DNA of 47,542 bases from Ruminococcus sp. UBA4350 (GCA_002394125.1 DGSY01000021.1:1-47542), one strand, 5' to 3'. Counted from the first letter of the stretch, positions 7,813 to 15,854 are shown. The notes: a model not told the origin generated them from the letters alone. Program-made: numbers and translations.

Positions 7813-8490
7813 CTATATATGCGTAAGGGAAGCGGCGCAGGAGATGATGAAATCATACAGTCCGTGCGCGATGATGACAGAAAGCAGTGAGCAGTATCTG
7901 ATCTTCCGCCGGCAGACAGCCAGCACTGCGCCGATGAATGCCGTCAGAATGATCTGCACGATGCTGCCGCCGAACAGATGAAACAGTCCGAACAGCAGCG
8001 ATGAGAGCGCGATCGCCGGAACATCCGCTTTGCAGATGCGCCGGAGCTTGGTCAGGCAAAAGCCGCGGAATACATATTCCTCCGCCGCGCCGATCGCCAG
8101 CGTCTTATAGCAAAGCTCATAGAGATAGCGCCAGAGATCATGCCCGAAGCGGCAGCCGTTATCCCAGAGCGCGCCGAGACCGAGCGAATAGGGCGGCATC
8201 ACCAGCAGCAGCGCCAGCGCTCCGCCGATCGCAATGCCGATCAGAATTTGCTGCGGCAGCTTGCGGCGGCGAATGCCGTAAGCACGGAAGCTGTCCCGCC
8301 GGCAGCGCATGACGATCAGCGGAACGAGCGCGGTCAGCCAGTAGGTGACGAGCAGCAGGAGCATCCGCAGCACCATCGGCAGCGGCAGGATCAGCGGGAT
8401 CACCGCCGTAATGAGTACCGTCAGGCCGATGAATGCGCCGGCCATGCCGATACAGAGATCGAGCGCTTCTCTTTTGGCCGCGGGCTTCAC
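7813..8490 (-). CDS. CPBP (CaaX/Abi-type) intramembrane glutamic protease family protein
   Basis: A 225-residue integral membrane protein with about seven hydrophobic segments. The family motif 1, EExxxR, is present as GAAEEYVFRGF. Motif 2, FxxxH, appears as LFGLFHL, and a later segment AHGLYDF supplies another conserved His. These residues form the intramembrane active site in the ABI/CPBP clan. The start is GTG at 8490, and its GTGA overlaps the lgt stop by four bases, so translation is coupled. It is the last gene of a unit yfmF-yfmH-lgt-CPBP. In other bacteria members process prenylated proteins, bacteriocin-related targets or signalling substrates; the substrate here is unknown. Confidence 0.88.
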   Translation of the reverse strand: MKPAAKREALDLCIGMAGAFIGLTVLITAVIPLILPLPMVLRMLLLLVTYWLTALVPLIVMRCRRDSFRAYGIRRRKLPQQILIGIAIGGALALLLVMPPYSLGLGALWDNGCRFGHDLWRYLYELCYKTLAIGAAEEYVFRGFCLTKLRRICKADVPAIALSSLLFGLFHLFGGSIVQIILTAFIGAVLAVCRRKIRYCSLLSVIIAHGLYDFIISCAASLTHI

Positions 8491-9734
8491 TTTTTGTCAG
8501 TCCCCTGCCCTGCTTCGGATTCCGCCTTTGTCTTGGAGATGATCTCATTCAGCAGCGCTTCAATGCGGGCATCCTTTTCTGCGTTGATCTCCTCCTGTGT
8601 CTTCTCCGGTTTCGGCTCCGCAGATTCCTCTGCATCTGCCTCCGGCGCGGATACGACTGCGGATTCGTCAGCAGATTCGTCAGCGGATTTTTCATTCGGA
8701 ATATCAATGTCGATCAACATGGATTCCCGCTCCGCCGCATCGTCTCCGAGGATCGAGGGCGCGGATTCCTCCTCCGCATCATCCTTCGCGCTGCCCTTGC
8801 TGTTTCGTTCGTCGGCCTCTGCGAGCAGGCGCTTCGATTCCTCGGTGTTGACATAGAGCTGATAATCCGAGCCGAGGCGCTTTGTCCTTGCAAAGCCGAT
8901 GATGAGCAGGATCAGTGCGGCAGAGACCGAAATGACCGCGACAATCTGCGAGGCCTTAAGCGTTCCGGCATAGAGACTGTCCGTGCGGAGCGATTCGATG
9001 AAGAAGCGGCCGGTGCCGTACCAGATCACATACATCAGGAAGATCTGGCCGTCGAATTTCCGCGCCTTCTTCGAGACGATATGCAGAATAATAAAGCCGA
9101 GCAGACACCACATGGATTCATAGAAGAAGCAGGGGTGTACGGGCAGATCCGGATTGACGGAGCCGTCCGGATAATTCGCGCTGATCCATGCAGAGATCTT
9201 TCCGCTCGTCATGCCGAAGATATTGTCGGTATTCGAGCCGAATGCCTCATGGTTCATGAAATTGCCCCATCTGCCGATGCACTGGCCGATCAGAAAGCCG
9301 AGCGAGACCAGATCGAACATCGGGAGCAGGCGAACTTTGCGCAGCTTGCAGATAATCGAGCCGACCAGCAGCGCACCGATGATACCGCCGTAGATCGCGA
9401 GGCCGCCGCTGCGGATATTGAAGATCGCCTTCCAGTCGCCGGCGTAGCTGTCCCAGTGGAAGATGACATAATAGGCGCGGGCGCCGATGATGCCGCCGAT
9501 GATACCGCCGATGACGCCGTCGATCGCACGGTCGGAATCCAGACCGAATTTGCGCATCCGCGAGAATGCGTAGATCATTGCAAGCATCATGCCGACCGTG
9601 ATGAGCACGCCGTACCATGTGACGGAGAAGCCGAAAACGGTGAAGGCGGTGCTGTCAACGGTCAGCTCGATGCCGAGCTTCGGGAAGCTGATGCGGTTCG
9701 GATCGGTCGCCGCAAGCATAGCTGAAAGTGCCAT
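8487..9734 (-). CDS. lgt: Prolipoprotein diacylglyceryl transferase Lgt with acidic C-terminal extension
   Basis: A 415-residue protein; typical Lgt is about 260-300. It transfers diacylglycerol from phosphatidylglycerol to the lipobox Cys of prolipoproteins at the outer face of the membrane. Seven hydrophobic segments are seen, with the signature GQCIGRWGNFMNHEAFG, the HPCFFYESMW segment and GTGRFFIESLRTD. From about residue 290 a cytosolic tail rich in Glu, Asp, Ala and Ser follows and ends in a charged segment (EEINAEKDARIEALLNEI) that could form a coiled coil. The tail is not part of the enzyme fold. The gene lies 33 bases after yfmH and overlaps the following protease gene by four bases. 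Confidence 0.96.
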   Translation of the reverse strand: MALSAMLAATDPNRISFPKLGIELTVDSTAFTVFGFSVTWYGVLITVGMMLAMIYAFSRMRKFGLDSDRAIDGVIGGIIGGIIGARAYYVIFHWDSYAGDWKAIFNIRSGGLAIYGGIIGALLVGSIICKLRKVRLLPMFDLVSLGFLIGQCIGRWGNFMNHEAFGSNTDNIFGMTSGKISAWISANYPDGSVNPDLPVHPCFFYESMWCLLGFIILHIVSKKARKFDGQIFLMYVIWYGTGRFFIESLRTDSLYAGTLKASQIVAVISVSAALILLIIGFARTKRLGSDYQLYVNTEESKRLLAEADERNSKGSAKDDAEEESAPSILGDDAAERESMLIDIDIPNEKSADESADESAVVSAPEADAEESAEPKPEKTQEEINAEKDARIEALLNEIISKTKAESEAGQGTDKK

Positions 9735-9767
9735 ATCAAAAGATCATCCTTTCCTGTGAGATCAGAA

Positions 9768-11051
9768 TTACAGCGGAGCCGGCGCAATGACCGAAAGACA
9801 GGTGCGGTCTCTGCGGAAGCGTTCGCGCAGACAGCGGCAGACATCCTCTGTTGTGAGCGATGCGAGAAGCTGCGTCCGCAGATAGGGCGATTCGCAGTCC
9901 CACATGAATGCATCGGTCAGCGCGGTGCAGACGGATTCGGGATCGTTCATCCCGAGGATGCTGTCGCCGTAGGCCGCCTTTTTCAGTACGGAAAAGAGCG
10001 TTTCATCGATGCCCTCCCGCAGCACGCGCTCTGCCTCGGTGCAGATCGCATCCAGCACGGCCTGCGGATCGTCGGATTCGCCCTCCGCGAGCACCGCGAA
10101 CCAGCCGTCTCCGGCGAAGCATTCCGTATCGAATGTGTCATTGATGAGCCCGTCATGCAGCATTTTCTGGCAGAGCGGCGCAGCGCTGCCGGTCAGCAGA
10201 TCGAGTGTCAGCGAGCAGAGCAGCGATTCGCGGAGACGCGCTGTGCCGCTGAGCGGCCGGCTCTTGAATCCGATCATGAACTGCTGCTTGCCGACGGCCA
10301 TGCGCTGAGAAACGCGATTCTGCACCGGCATATCCGGCTCGGTCAGGAATACCGTTTCTGCATCCGGCAGGGGGACGGGCTTCACGAAGCGGTCAGCGAC
10401 CGCGAGAACCTGTTTCGCACTGACATTGCCTGCACAGCAGAGCACCATATTCTGCGGGTGATAGAAGATCCGGTGACACTGCCGGAGCAGCTCCGGCGTG
10501 ATCTCCATAATACTCTCCGGTGTTCCGAGAACATCCGGATAGAGCGGCAGCGTGTGGTACATCCCGCGGAGCAGCTGATTGAACACCTGACTTGCAGGAT
10601 CGTCGAGCATCTCCATGATCTCCTGCAAAATAATGCTGCGCTCACGCGAAACGGTTCGCTCCGTGAAATAGGGCGTCATGACGAATCGCAGCAGGATTCC
10701 CAGCGCCTTGTCAAAGCCGCGCTGCGTGTGGAAATGATAGACCGTGCGGTCAAAATCGGTGAATGCATTGCAGGCGGCGCCTAGCTCGTCAAAGCGAACT
10801 GCGATATCGCCGTCCTCCTTTTCAAAGAGCTTATGCTCCATGTAATGCGCGGTTCCGGCAGGGAGGAAAACGGTCTTTCCGTTTTCGCGGAAGCAGCGGT
10901 GGATCGAGCCGAAGCGCGTACTGAACTGCGCATAGGCGGTGCTGAATTCCGGCATTTCCGCGACGCGGATCTCCAGACCGGAGCTGTGGCGGATGCGGCA
11001 GCAGACATCGCCGGTGCAGGGATCGGTGAGGTAGTGAATCTCATTCTGCAT
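9768..11051 (-). CDS. yfmH: M16-family zinc peptidase, YfmH-like (EF-P modification-associated type)
   Basis: A 427-residue protein. The start at 11051 is inside the end of the upstream paralogue (11-base overlap). The inverted zinc motif HxxEH is present as HYMEH (near residue 70), with the downstream glutamate in the SRERSIILQEI segment, so the site appears complete. It pairs with the next gene upstream, which lacks the motif. Such catalytic plus non-catalytic M16 pairs are known from B. subtilis ymfF/ymfH, which NCBI families link to modification of elongation factor P, and from antibiotic-peptide maturation systems such as albE/albF. No EF-P gene or peptide precursor is visible here. Coupling with lgt and a CPBP protease suggests an envelope-linked proteolytic unit, which is inference. 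Confidence 0.88.
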   Translation of the reverse strand: MQNEIHYLTDPCTGDVCCRIRHSSGLEIRVAEMPEFSTAYAQFSTRFGSIHRCFRENGKTVFLPAGTAHYMEHKLFEKEDGDIAVRFDELGAACNAFTDFDRTVYHFHTQRGFDKALGILLRFVMTPYFTERTVSRERSIILQEIMEMLDDPASQVFNQLLRGMYHTLPLYPDVLGTPESIMEITPELLRQCHRIFYHPQNMVLCCAGNVSAKQVLAVADRFVKPVPLPDAETVFLTEPDMPVQNRVSQRMAVGKQQFMIGFKSRPLSGTARLRESLLCSLTLDLLTGSAAPLCQKMLHDGLINDTFDTECFAGDGWFAVLAEGESDDPQAVLDAICTEAERVLREGIDETLFSVLKKAAYGDSILGMNDPESVCTALTDAFMWDCESPYLRTQLLASLTTEDVCRCLRERFRRDRTCLSVIAPAPL

Positions 11052-12315
11052 CGAAAGCCGCCTCCTCTCTCTCCGCCCGCAGAACAAATACCGAATCAAG
11101 CCTGAGCTGCTTTGCGGCATCTGCGATCTGCGCGGGGGTGACGGCCTGCATTGCGGCAGTCAGTTCATCTGCGGAGCGGGGATCCTCATGCTGTAAGCGG
11201 TTGATCTCCTCCGCAGCGAGGTCATAGGGCGAATCCGAAGCCGCCGCCGCACGGCAGGCATAGCGCAGGATCGCCTTCTGCATCATCTTCTCTGAAAATC
11301 GGCCGTTCCGGATCGCTTCGATCTGTGTATCAATGCCGATCCGGAGCGCGCCGATATTGGCGGCATTGGTTCCGGTATCAATGGTGATTGCCTGCTTGCC
11401 GGAGCTGCATTCCAGACAGCAGTAATAGCAGAGACCGTATTTTTCGCGCAGCTCGGTAAAGAGCAGCGCATCGGAATTCCAGCCGAGGATGCCGCAAAGC
11501 ATCAGCAGCACCTCGCGGGGGATACTGTCATATTTATATGTCACGGCGAGCTTGGTCTGACCGACCGGGAGCAGCTCCTCCTGATAAGCGCAGCGCTGCT
11601 TTTTCGGGCTGGGAACATGAAAGCAGAATGTCTCCGGTGTGCGCGGAACGGCGGAAAAGCATTCCCGCAGCTTTTCTGCGATCTGCGGCTTCGGCTGGGG
11701 CAGCACACAGACGATCTCGATCTGTGAGGTCCGCAGGATCTCCTGCCAGAGCCGGAATGCCTCCTCCGGCGCGGCGTTCTCCGCATCACGGCGCAGGCCG
11801 GTCGGCGGGATCGCGGCGGGCTCATCGGCATATGCGAGCGCAGCGGCGCGGCGGAGCGTATAAATACGCTTGTCATTGCAGGCGCAGTCGATATCGTCAA
11901 GCAGATTCTGCTTTGCGATGCGGAATTCAGGATCGCAGAATGCACCGTTTTCCGCATTCGGATGCAGGAGCGCGCCGGTCACGAGCGAGAGCATGGCATC
12001 GGTGACGGATTCGCCGCCGAGTGCAAGATCGTCATTCAGCCATGAGGCGGTGAGATCGAGCGCGGCATCATCGCCGCAGAGGGAGAGCTTGCCGCAGAAT
12101 TCGGCAGCATAGAGCGATTCCAGCGCGAGCGTCATGGATGCGGATGAGGGGAATGCCGCCGAGGATGCGGTCAGCAGATCGGGCAGCAGCGCATGAATCG
12201 GTGCTGTTTGCTGACTGCGGTGAACATAGAACAGGATGTTCAGCAGACAGCTGCGGAATTTCGGATCATGAATTTCCGTATACCGGATGCCGTTTCCGAG
12301 CATCATTTCCGGCAT
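11041..12315 (-). CDS. yfmF: M16-family non-catalytic partner, YfmF-like
   Basis: A 424-residue protein. The start at 12315 has GGAG seven bases upstream; the extra 23 codons of the open frame upstream have no ribosome site and overlap the promoter. The fold order matches M16 peptidases (about 200-residue N half, then a C half with EKYGLCYYCCLECS near residue 310), but no HxxEH motif is present at the expected place near residue 40-60. It is therefore the inactive subunit of a heterodimer with the product of 9768-11051, as for B. subtilis YmfF/YmfH. It is the first gene of a four-gene unit with its own promoter. Confidence 0.86.
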   Translation of the reverse strand: MPEMMLGNGIRYTEIHDPKFRSCLLNILFYVHRSQQTAPIHALLPDLLTASSAAFPSSASMTLALESLYAAEFCGKLSLCGDDAALDLTASWLNDDLALGGESVTDAMLSLVTGALLHPNAENGAFCDPEFRIAKQNLLDDIDCACNDKRIYTLRRAAALAYADEPAAIPPTGLRRDAENAAPEEAFRLWQEILRTSQIEIVCVLPQPKPQIAEKLRECFSAVPRTPETFCFHVPSPKKQRCAYQEELLPVGQTKLAVTYKYDSIPREVLLMLCGILGWNSDALLFTELREKYGLCYYCCLECSSGKQAITIDTGTNAANIGALRIGIDTQIEAIRNGRFSEKMMQKAILRYACRAAAASDSPYDLAAEEINRLQHEDPRSADELTAAMQAVTPAQIADAAKQLRLDSVFVLRAEREEAAFDAE

Positions 12316-12355
12316 GGCATTTGCTCCTTTCTCTCTATATGGTACATACAGATTT

Positions 12356-12384
12356 ATTATAGCACATTCCGGCCGAAAAAGCAA
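12356..12384 (-). promoter_or_regulatory. Promoter for the yfmF-yfmH-lgt-CPBP unit
   Basis: TTGCTT (12379-12384) and TATAAT (12356-12361) on the minus strand, 17 bases apart, with a TGC extension in front of the -10 hexamer. It lies 41 bases from the yfmF start. Confidence 0.78.
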
Positions 12385-12601
12385 GCGCTGAAAGAAGAAG
12401 CGGAGTGGCCGACCGGGGATTTTTCAGCACGCTTCCGGCGATGTCATCCAAAGTTCAGGTGCGCGGCAGCCCCATAAAAACGGTTTACCTGATTTTTCCT
12501 GAAAAAACGCGCATAATCGCATCCCGCGGTGATATAATACAAAGGCAGACGCGGTGCCGCAAAGCGGTCTGCGCTGCAAATTCCGCGAAATGAGGAAATC
12601 A

Positions 12602-12814
12602 ATGATGTGGGATAAGCTTGCTTTGATTCTGCTGGTGATCGGCGGGATCAACTGGGGGCTTGTCGGTATTTTTGAGCTGGATCTTGTCGCATGGATGTTC
12701 GGCGGTGCCGCATCCGTCGTGAGCAGACTGATCTACATTCTGGTGGCGCTTTCCGCCGTCTGGTGTATTTCGTTCCTGTTCCGCGACCGCTCTCCGGCAC
12801 GGCTGGAGGCCTGA
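12602..12814 (+). CDS. DUF378 small membrane protein
   Basis: A 70-residue protein. The start at 12602 (or the adjacent ATG at 12605) follows GAGG at seven bases. The sequence LILLVIGGINWGLVGIFELDLVAWMFG followed by a second hydrophobic segment is the hallmark of DUF378 (YuzA-like) proteins: GGxNWGLVG plus two membrane helices. Function is unknown. A TATAATA hexamer lies about 70 bases upstream without a good -35. A GCATA lies 17 bases before it, which would resemble a forespore sigma-G promoter; this is tentative. Confidence 0.88.
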   Translation: MMWDKLALILLVIGGINWGLVGIFELDLVAWMFGGAASVVSRLIYILVALSAVWCISFLFRDRSPARLEA

Positions 12815-12833
12815 TCCCTCAGCCCCCTCAGAT

Positions 12834-12876
12834 CAAACCCCTGTGTGCGGCGCCGCCGGATGCAGGGGTTTTCTCT
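12834..12876 (+). terminator. Terminator after the DUF378 gene
   Basis: AACCCCTG pairs perfectly with CAGGGGTT, the loop is GC-rich and can pair further, and TTTT follows on the plus strand. It starts about 20 bases past the stop. Confidence 0.78.
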
Positions 12877-12962
12877 GCGGCAGAATCCGACAGATTTCCC
12901 TTCGCGATATGCCCAAATTTTGAAAAAAGATTCGTACAGATTGACAAAATGTTCTTTGAGAC

Positions 12963-12991
12963 TTGCGTTTTTGCGCAAAATATGATATACT
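12963..12991 (+). promoter_or_regulatory. Promoter for the aldose-epimerase-like gene
   Basis: TTGCGT (12963-12968) and TATACT (12986-12991) with 17 bases between. A second TTGACA at about 12940 is not at a useful distance from any -10. The start codon is 64 bases downstream. Confidence 0.6.
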
Positions 12992-13054
12992 GAATTGAAT
13001 GGAATATTCTGTGCTGAAACAGACAGTTTATAACAGAAGGAGGATACCTGTATC

Positions 13055-14059
13055 ATGAATACAACTCAGCAAACTACCCTCAACGGTACGCCCTGCATTA
13101 TGCTCTCCTCCGGCGGATATGAGGCATATATCGCCTATGAGCTCGGCTCCAATGTCATCCGTCTGCGTGACACCGTTCACGGGATCGATGTGTTCCGCTT
13201 CTCGCCGGATAACACGCCAGAGATCCTGCGCCAGTCCGCAGAGGTCTGGGGACTGCCCTCGCTCTATCTGCCGAACCGCTTTGCAGACGGCGTCCTGAAA
13301 ACATCTGATGCAGTTTATCATCTTCCTGTCAACGAGGCCGCGCCCTACAATAACCATATCCACGGCTTCCTGCATAAGCGCGTCTATGAGGTCGTTTCGC
13401 ATCACGCAGACGAGAACTGCGCCGTTGTCAAGACCGCTTATAACTATGATGAGAACGATCCGTTCTTTGAGTATCTCCCGCTCCGCTTCCGCGTTGAGCT
13501 GACCTTTACCCTCAGCGAATACGGTCTGGAGCATAAGTTTGCGATCTTCAATCTTTCGGATAAGGCACTGCCGATTTCCTTTGCAACGCATACGACCATT
13601 CAGGCGCCGTTCCTTGACGGCGCAAAGCCGGAGAATATGCGGCTGACCGTTCCGATCGGAAAGCGCTGCGAGCTGAATGAGCGCTGCCTGCCGACCGAGC
13701 GCCTGCTTGATCTCAAGCTCTCCGACCTCGAATACAAGAACGGAACGAAATGCCCGGTGCTCCAGAATCTTGATAATGATATGTATCAGGCGGAATCCGG
13801 CAAGCTCGGCGATCAGGACTTCTACGGCGTGATCGTTGAGGATGAGCCGAGCGGCAGAAAGATCTGCTATGAGGTCTCGCCGGAGTATAAATTCTGGATC
13901 ATCTGGAATGACAAGGGTTTCAACGGCTATTTCTGCCCGGAGCCAATGACCGCAATGATCGACGCACCGAATCTCGATCTGCCGCCCGAAGTGACCGGCT
14001 ATCAGGAATTGAAGCCGCACGGTGTCTTTGAGGCGAACCAGAGATTCTTCACGGTCTGA
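13055..14059 (+). CDS. Aldose 1-epimerase (mutarotase)-like protein
   Basis: A 334-residue cytosolic protein, the usual length for the aldose-1-epimerase/LACX superfamily. Recognisable segments are NNHIHGFLHKRVYEV (family NxLHGG-like His), FATHTTIQAPF (second catalytic-type His region) and CPEPMTAMIDAPNL, where the Glu of the CxEP segment fits the general base position. These proteins interconvert alpha and beta anomers of sugars or sugar phosphates; the exact substrate cannot be read from the sequence. GGAGG lies ten bases before the start. It has its own promoter and a strong terminator and is a single-gene unit. Codon use is typical of the window. Confidence 0.85.
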   Translation: MNTTQQTTLNGTPCIMLSSGGYEAYIAYELGSNVIRLRDTVHGIDVFRFSPDNTPEILRQSAEVWGLPSLYLPNRFADGVLKTSDAVYHLPVNEAAPYNNHIHGFLHKRVYEVVSHHADENCAVVKTAYNYDENDPFFEYLPLRFRVELTFTLSEYGLEHKFAIFNLSDKALPISFATHTTIQAPFLDGAKPENMRLTVPIGKRCELNERCLPTERLLDLKLSDLEYKNGTKCPVLQNLDNDMYQAESGKLGDQDFYGVIVEDEPSGRKICYEVSPEYKFWIIWNDKGFNGYFCPEPMTAMIDAPNLDLPPEVTGYQELKPHGVFEANQRFFTV

Positions 14060-14069
14060 TCTGTTACAT

Positions 14070-14115
14070 CAACTGCCCGGAAGCTGAAAGCGGCTTTCGG
14101 GCGGTTTGTTTTTTT
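14070..14115 (+). terminator. Strong terminator after the aldose-epimerase-like gene
   Basis: A 14-pair stem (AACTGCCCGGAAGC with GCTTTCGGGCGGTT, two wobbles) closed by a short TGAAAGCG loop region and followed by TTTGTTTTTTT. Confidence 0.88.
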
Positions 14116-14134
14116 ACACGCAACAGACAGTTTC

Positions 14135-14163
14135 TTGCAAAGCCGCAGCAGATATGCTATAAT
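14135..14163 (+). promoter_or_regulatory. Promoter for the HTH/zinc-ribbon regulator
   Basis: TTGCAA (14135-14140) and TATAAT (14158-14163), spacing 17. The start codon is only 20 bases beyond the -10, so the leader is very short. Confidence 0.82.
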
Positions 14164-14183
14164 AACAGTGAGGTGAGGACATT

Positions 14184-14627
14184 ATGCAAACAAAGGATAT
14201 CATTCAGGAGCTGCGGAACAAGCACGGCTATTCGCAGGAAACGCTGGCCGAAAAGGTCTTTGTCACGCGGCAGGCTGTCTCACGCTGGGAGACCGGCGAG
14301 ACCGTCCCGAATACGGAAACACTGAAGCTGCTCTCGAAGCTGTTCGACGTTTCGATCAATACGCTGCTCGGCTCTCCGAGAACGCTGATCTGTCAGTGCT
14401 GCGGAATGCCGCTCGAAGATGCCGCGATCAGCCGTGAGCCGGACGGCAGCATGAACGAGAGCTACTGCAAATGGTGCTATGCAGACGGTAAATTTGTTTA
14501 TACCGATATGGATGCGATGATCGCATTTCTGTCACAGCACATGGCGAGCGAGGAGCATCCGGCAGAGCAGGTGCGGGAATATCTGACAGCATTCCTGCCG
14601 ACGCTGGAGCACTGGAAGCAGTCCTGA
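14184..14627 (+). CDS. XRE-family HTH regulator fused to a putative zinc ribbon
   Basis: A 147-residue protein. Residues about 4-60 form an XRE/Cro helix-turn-helix (LRNKHGYSQETLAEKVFVTRQAVSRWE, then P-x-x-E-x-L-K-x-L-x-x-x-F). Residues about 70-100 form a zinc-ribbon-like domain with CQCCGMPL and YCKWCYADGKF, so four to five Cys are available for zinc. The C-terminal 45 residues are helical and acidic. The same HTH plus zinc-ribbon arrangement is common in clostridia as a one-component regulator; ligand and targets are unknown. GAGGTGAGGAC precedes the start. It is a single-gene unit facing upp. Confidence 0.88.
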   Translation: MQTKDIIQELRNKHGYSQETLAEKVFVTRQAVSRWETGETVPNTETLKLLSKLFDVSINTLLGSPRTLICQCCGMPLEDAAISREPDGSMNESYCKWCYADGKFVYTDMDAMIAFLSQHMASEEHPAEQVREYLTAFLPTLEHWKQS

Positions 14628-14633
14628 CGCATC

Positions 14634-14683
14634 CTGAAAAAACGCAGGCCCCGGAGCAATCAAGGCTCCGGGGCTTTGCCTGC
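14634..14683. terminator. Shared terminator between the HTH/zinc-ribbon gene and upp
   Basis: GCAGGCCCCGGAGC pairs with GCTCCGGGGC...GCCTGC (three-base bulge). The six-A run on the left gives a T-tract on the minus strand, which fits termination of upp best; it would also stop plus-strand transcription weakly. Confidence 0.82.
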
Positions 14684-14691
14684 ATAAGATA

Positions 14692-15321
14692 TCAGTCCGT
14701 ACCGAAAATGCGGTCGCCGGCATCGCCGAGACCGGGCACGATATAAGCGTTTTCATTCAGATGATCGTCGAGGCAGCCGATGTAAATGTCAATATCCGGA
14801 TGCGCCTCCTGCAAAGCCTTGAGTCCCTCCGGCGCAGCAATCACGCACATGAACTTGATCTGTGAGCAGCCCTTCGATTTCAGGAAATCGACCGCCTGAA
14901 TCGCGGAGCCGCCCGTCGCAAGCATCGGATCCGGAACGATGACAAGCCGATCCTCGATGCCGGCCGGCAGCTTGCTGTAATACTCATGCGGCTCGTGTGT
15001 CTCCTCATCGCGGTAAAGTCCGATGTGGCCGACCTTTGCAGCAGGGATCAGGCGGAGAATGCCGTCCGTCATGCCGAGACCTGCGCGCAGGATCGGAACG
15101 ACTGCGGGTTTCTTTCCGGTCAGCACGGGCTCCTCCGCCGTTGCGACCGGTGTTTTGACAGTGATGCGTGTCATCGACAGGTCGCGCAGTGCTTCATAGG
15201 TCATCAGCATTGCGACCTCCTCAACAAGAATGCGGAAATCTCTTGTACCGGTGCGCTCATCGCGCATCAGCGTGATCTTGTGCCGGATCAGCGGATGATC
15301 CAAAATGATAGTCTTGCCCAT
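14692..15321 (-). CDS. upp: Uracil phosphoribosyltransferase
   Basis: A 209-residue protein, the standard length. It makes UMP from uracil and PRPP in pyrimidine salvage. The PRPP loop is seen as VPDPMLATGGSA (about residues 129-140), and the uracil-binding C-terminal region as YIVPGLGDAGDRIFGT. RILVEEVAMLMTYEA and VPILRAGLGM are also typical of Upp. AAAGGA lies eleven bases before the start. No pyrimidine-responsive leader (PyrR-binding hairpin) is seen between promoter and start, which are only 50 bases apart. Confidence 0.97.
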   Translation of the reverse strand: MGKTIILDHPLIRHKITLMRDERTGTRDFRILVEEVAMLMTYEALRDLSMTRITVKTPVATAEEPVLTGKKPAVVPILRAGLGMTDGILRLIPAAKVGHIGLYRDEETHEPHEYYSKLPAGIEDRLVIVPDPMLATGGSAIQAVDFLKSKGCSQIKFMCVIAAPEGLKALQEAHPDIDIYIGCLDDHLNENAYIVPGLGDAGDRIFGTD

Positions 15322-15371
15322 AATCTGACCGTCCTTTCGCTTTTTTTCGGATCGCTCAGCGTTCCGATACT

Positions 15372-15400
15372 ATTATAGCACAGATCGGCACGGATTGCAA
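15372..15400 (-). promoter_or_regulatory. Promoter for upp
   Basis: TTGCAA (15395-15400) and TATAAT (15372-15377) on the minus strand, spacing 17, with TGC before the -10. Confidence 0.82.
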
Positions 15401-15487
15401 GTGCTGAATCAGAATTCTGTTTTGTACGGACATCCTTCTGACGAAACACAAAGTTGTCTGCATGAAATACGGAATCACAATCCCCCT

Positions 15488-15518
15488 GAAAAAGAAAAAT
15501 CACTGCCGGAGCAGTGAT
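15488..15518 (-). terminator. Terminator of the minus-strand unit in the upp-spoVAC gap
   Basis: On the minus strand ATCACTGC and GCAGTGAT form a perfect eight-pair stem closed by the tetraloop TCCG, followed by TTTTTCTTT. It lies about 180 bases downstream of the promoter at 15699-15727. Confidence 0.8.
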
Positions 15519-15692
15519 AAAACTATATTTGCTTTCGCACCAGTTTTACAGAGAAGCAAATGTGTACCGGCATTTGCTTCAGATGCATCGAAATTGCCGT
15601 ACGGAGAGGGTTTTCAGCGAGAGGGGAGGCTGAAAATGACTGCGCTTCCGATGCCGGATGTTTTCTGCAAGGATGAGGTTCATCTCATCTAT
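15491..15692 (-). ncRNA. Predicted short transcript of about 190-200 nt, function unknown
   Basis: The region is bounded by a promoter (15699-15727) and an intrinsic terminator (15488-15518) on the minus strand, with no convincing full-length gene between them. Internal pairing is possible between AAGCAAATGCC-type and CATTTGCTT segments and between TTTTCAGCC and GCTGAAAA segments. I compared it by eye with 6S RNA, SRP RNA and T-box leaders and did not see their diagnostic motifs. Confidence 0.35.
15579..15683 (-). pseudogene. Short ORF resembling the N-terminus of an XRE-family regulator, apparent remnant
   Basis: A 34-codon frame beginning MNLILAENIRHRKRS. This start closely resembles the beginning of XRE regulators of the MNxxLAENIRxxRKExxLTQEQLAE type, but the helix-turn-helix never follows: after about 15 residues the reading diverges into Pro/Leu/Ser-rich sequence and stops. 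The frame lies 15 bases after a good -10 and upstream of a clean terminator. It may be a decayed regulator whose promoter and operator persist, or the RNA itself may be the product. No clear ribosome site is seen except GATGAG close to the start. Confidence 0.4.
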
Positions 15693-15698
15693 GGCCTT

Positions 15699-15727
15699 AT
15701 TATAGCATACTTGACTGTACAATTCAA
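15699..15727 (-). promoter_or_regulatory. Promoter of the minus-strand unit in the upp-spoVAC gap
   Basis: TTGAAT (15722-15727) and TATAAT (15699-15704) on the minus strand, 17 bases apart, with TG one base before the -10 (extended -10). The -35 hexamer lies inside the palindrome at 15717-15740. Confidence 0.75.
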
Positions 15728-15740
15728 TGATGAATTGTAC
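15717..15740. promoter_or_regulatory. 24-bp palindrome overlapping a -35 box, likely operator
   Basis: GTACAATTCA and TGAATTGTAC are perfect 10-base arms around the spacer ATGA. The palindrome covers the -35 hexamer of the minus-strand promoter, the classical position for a repressor site. It has no T-tract and is AT-rich, so it does not look like a terminator. The binding protein is unknown; autoregulation by the remnant XRE-type gene is one possibility. Confidence 0.65.
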
Positions 15741-15854
15741 TGTAACACTGTTATTTTATCTCCATTTTGAAATATCCGGCCGAATTATCACAGATTGTAT
15801 AATGTATAATTGCAAATAATACGGGGAATATAACGGCAGATAGGAGATGAGATC

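Noticed and set aside
15488..15740. 6S RNA, SRP RNA or T-box leader in the gap
   Set aside because: The length would fit 6S RNA, but I could not see its central bubble with closing stems, the SRP tetraloop region or the T-box GGUGGNACC sequence. I kept only an unspecified short transcript.
15462..15770. A 102-codon plus-strand frame in the upp-spoVAC gap
   Set aside because: There is no ribosome site. It passes through a terminator hairpin, a promoter and a palindrome, and its product resembles no family.
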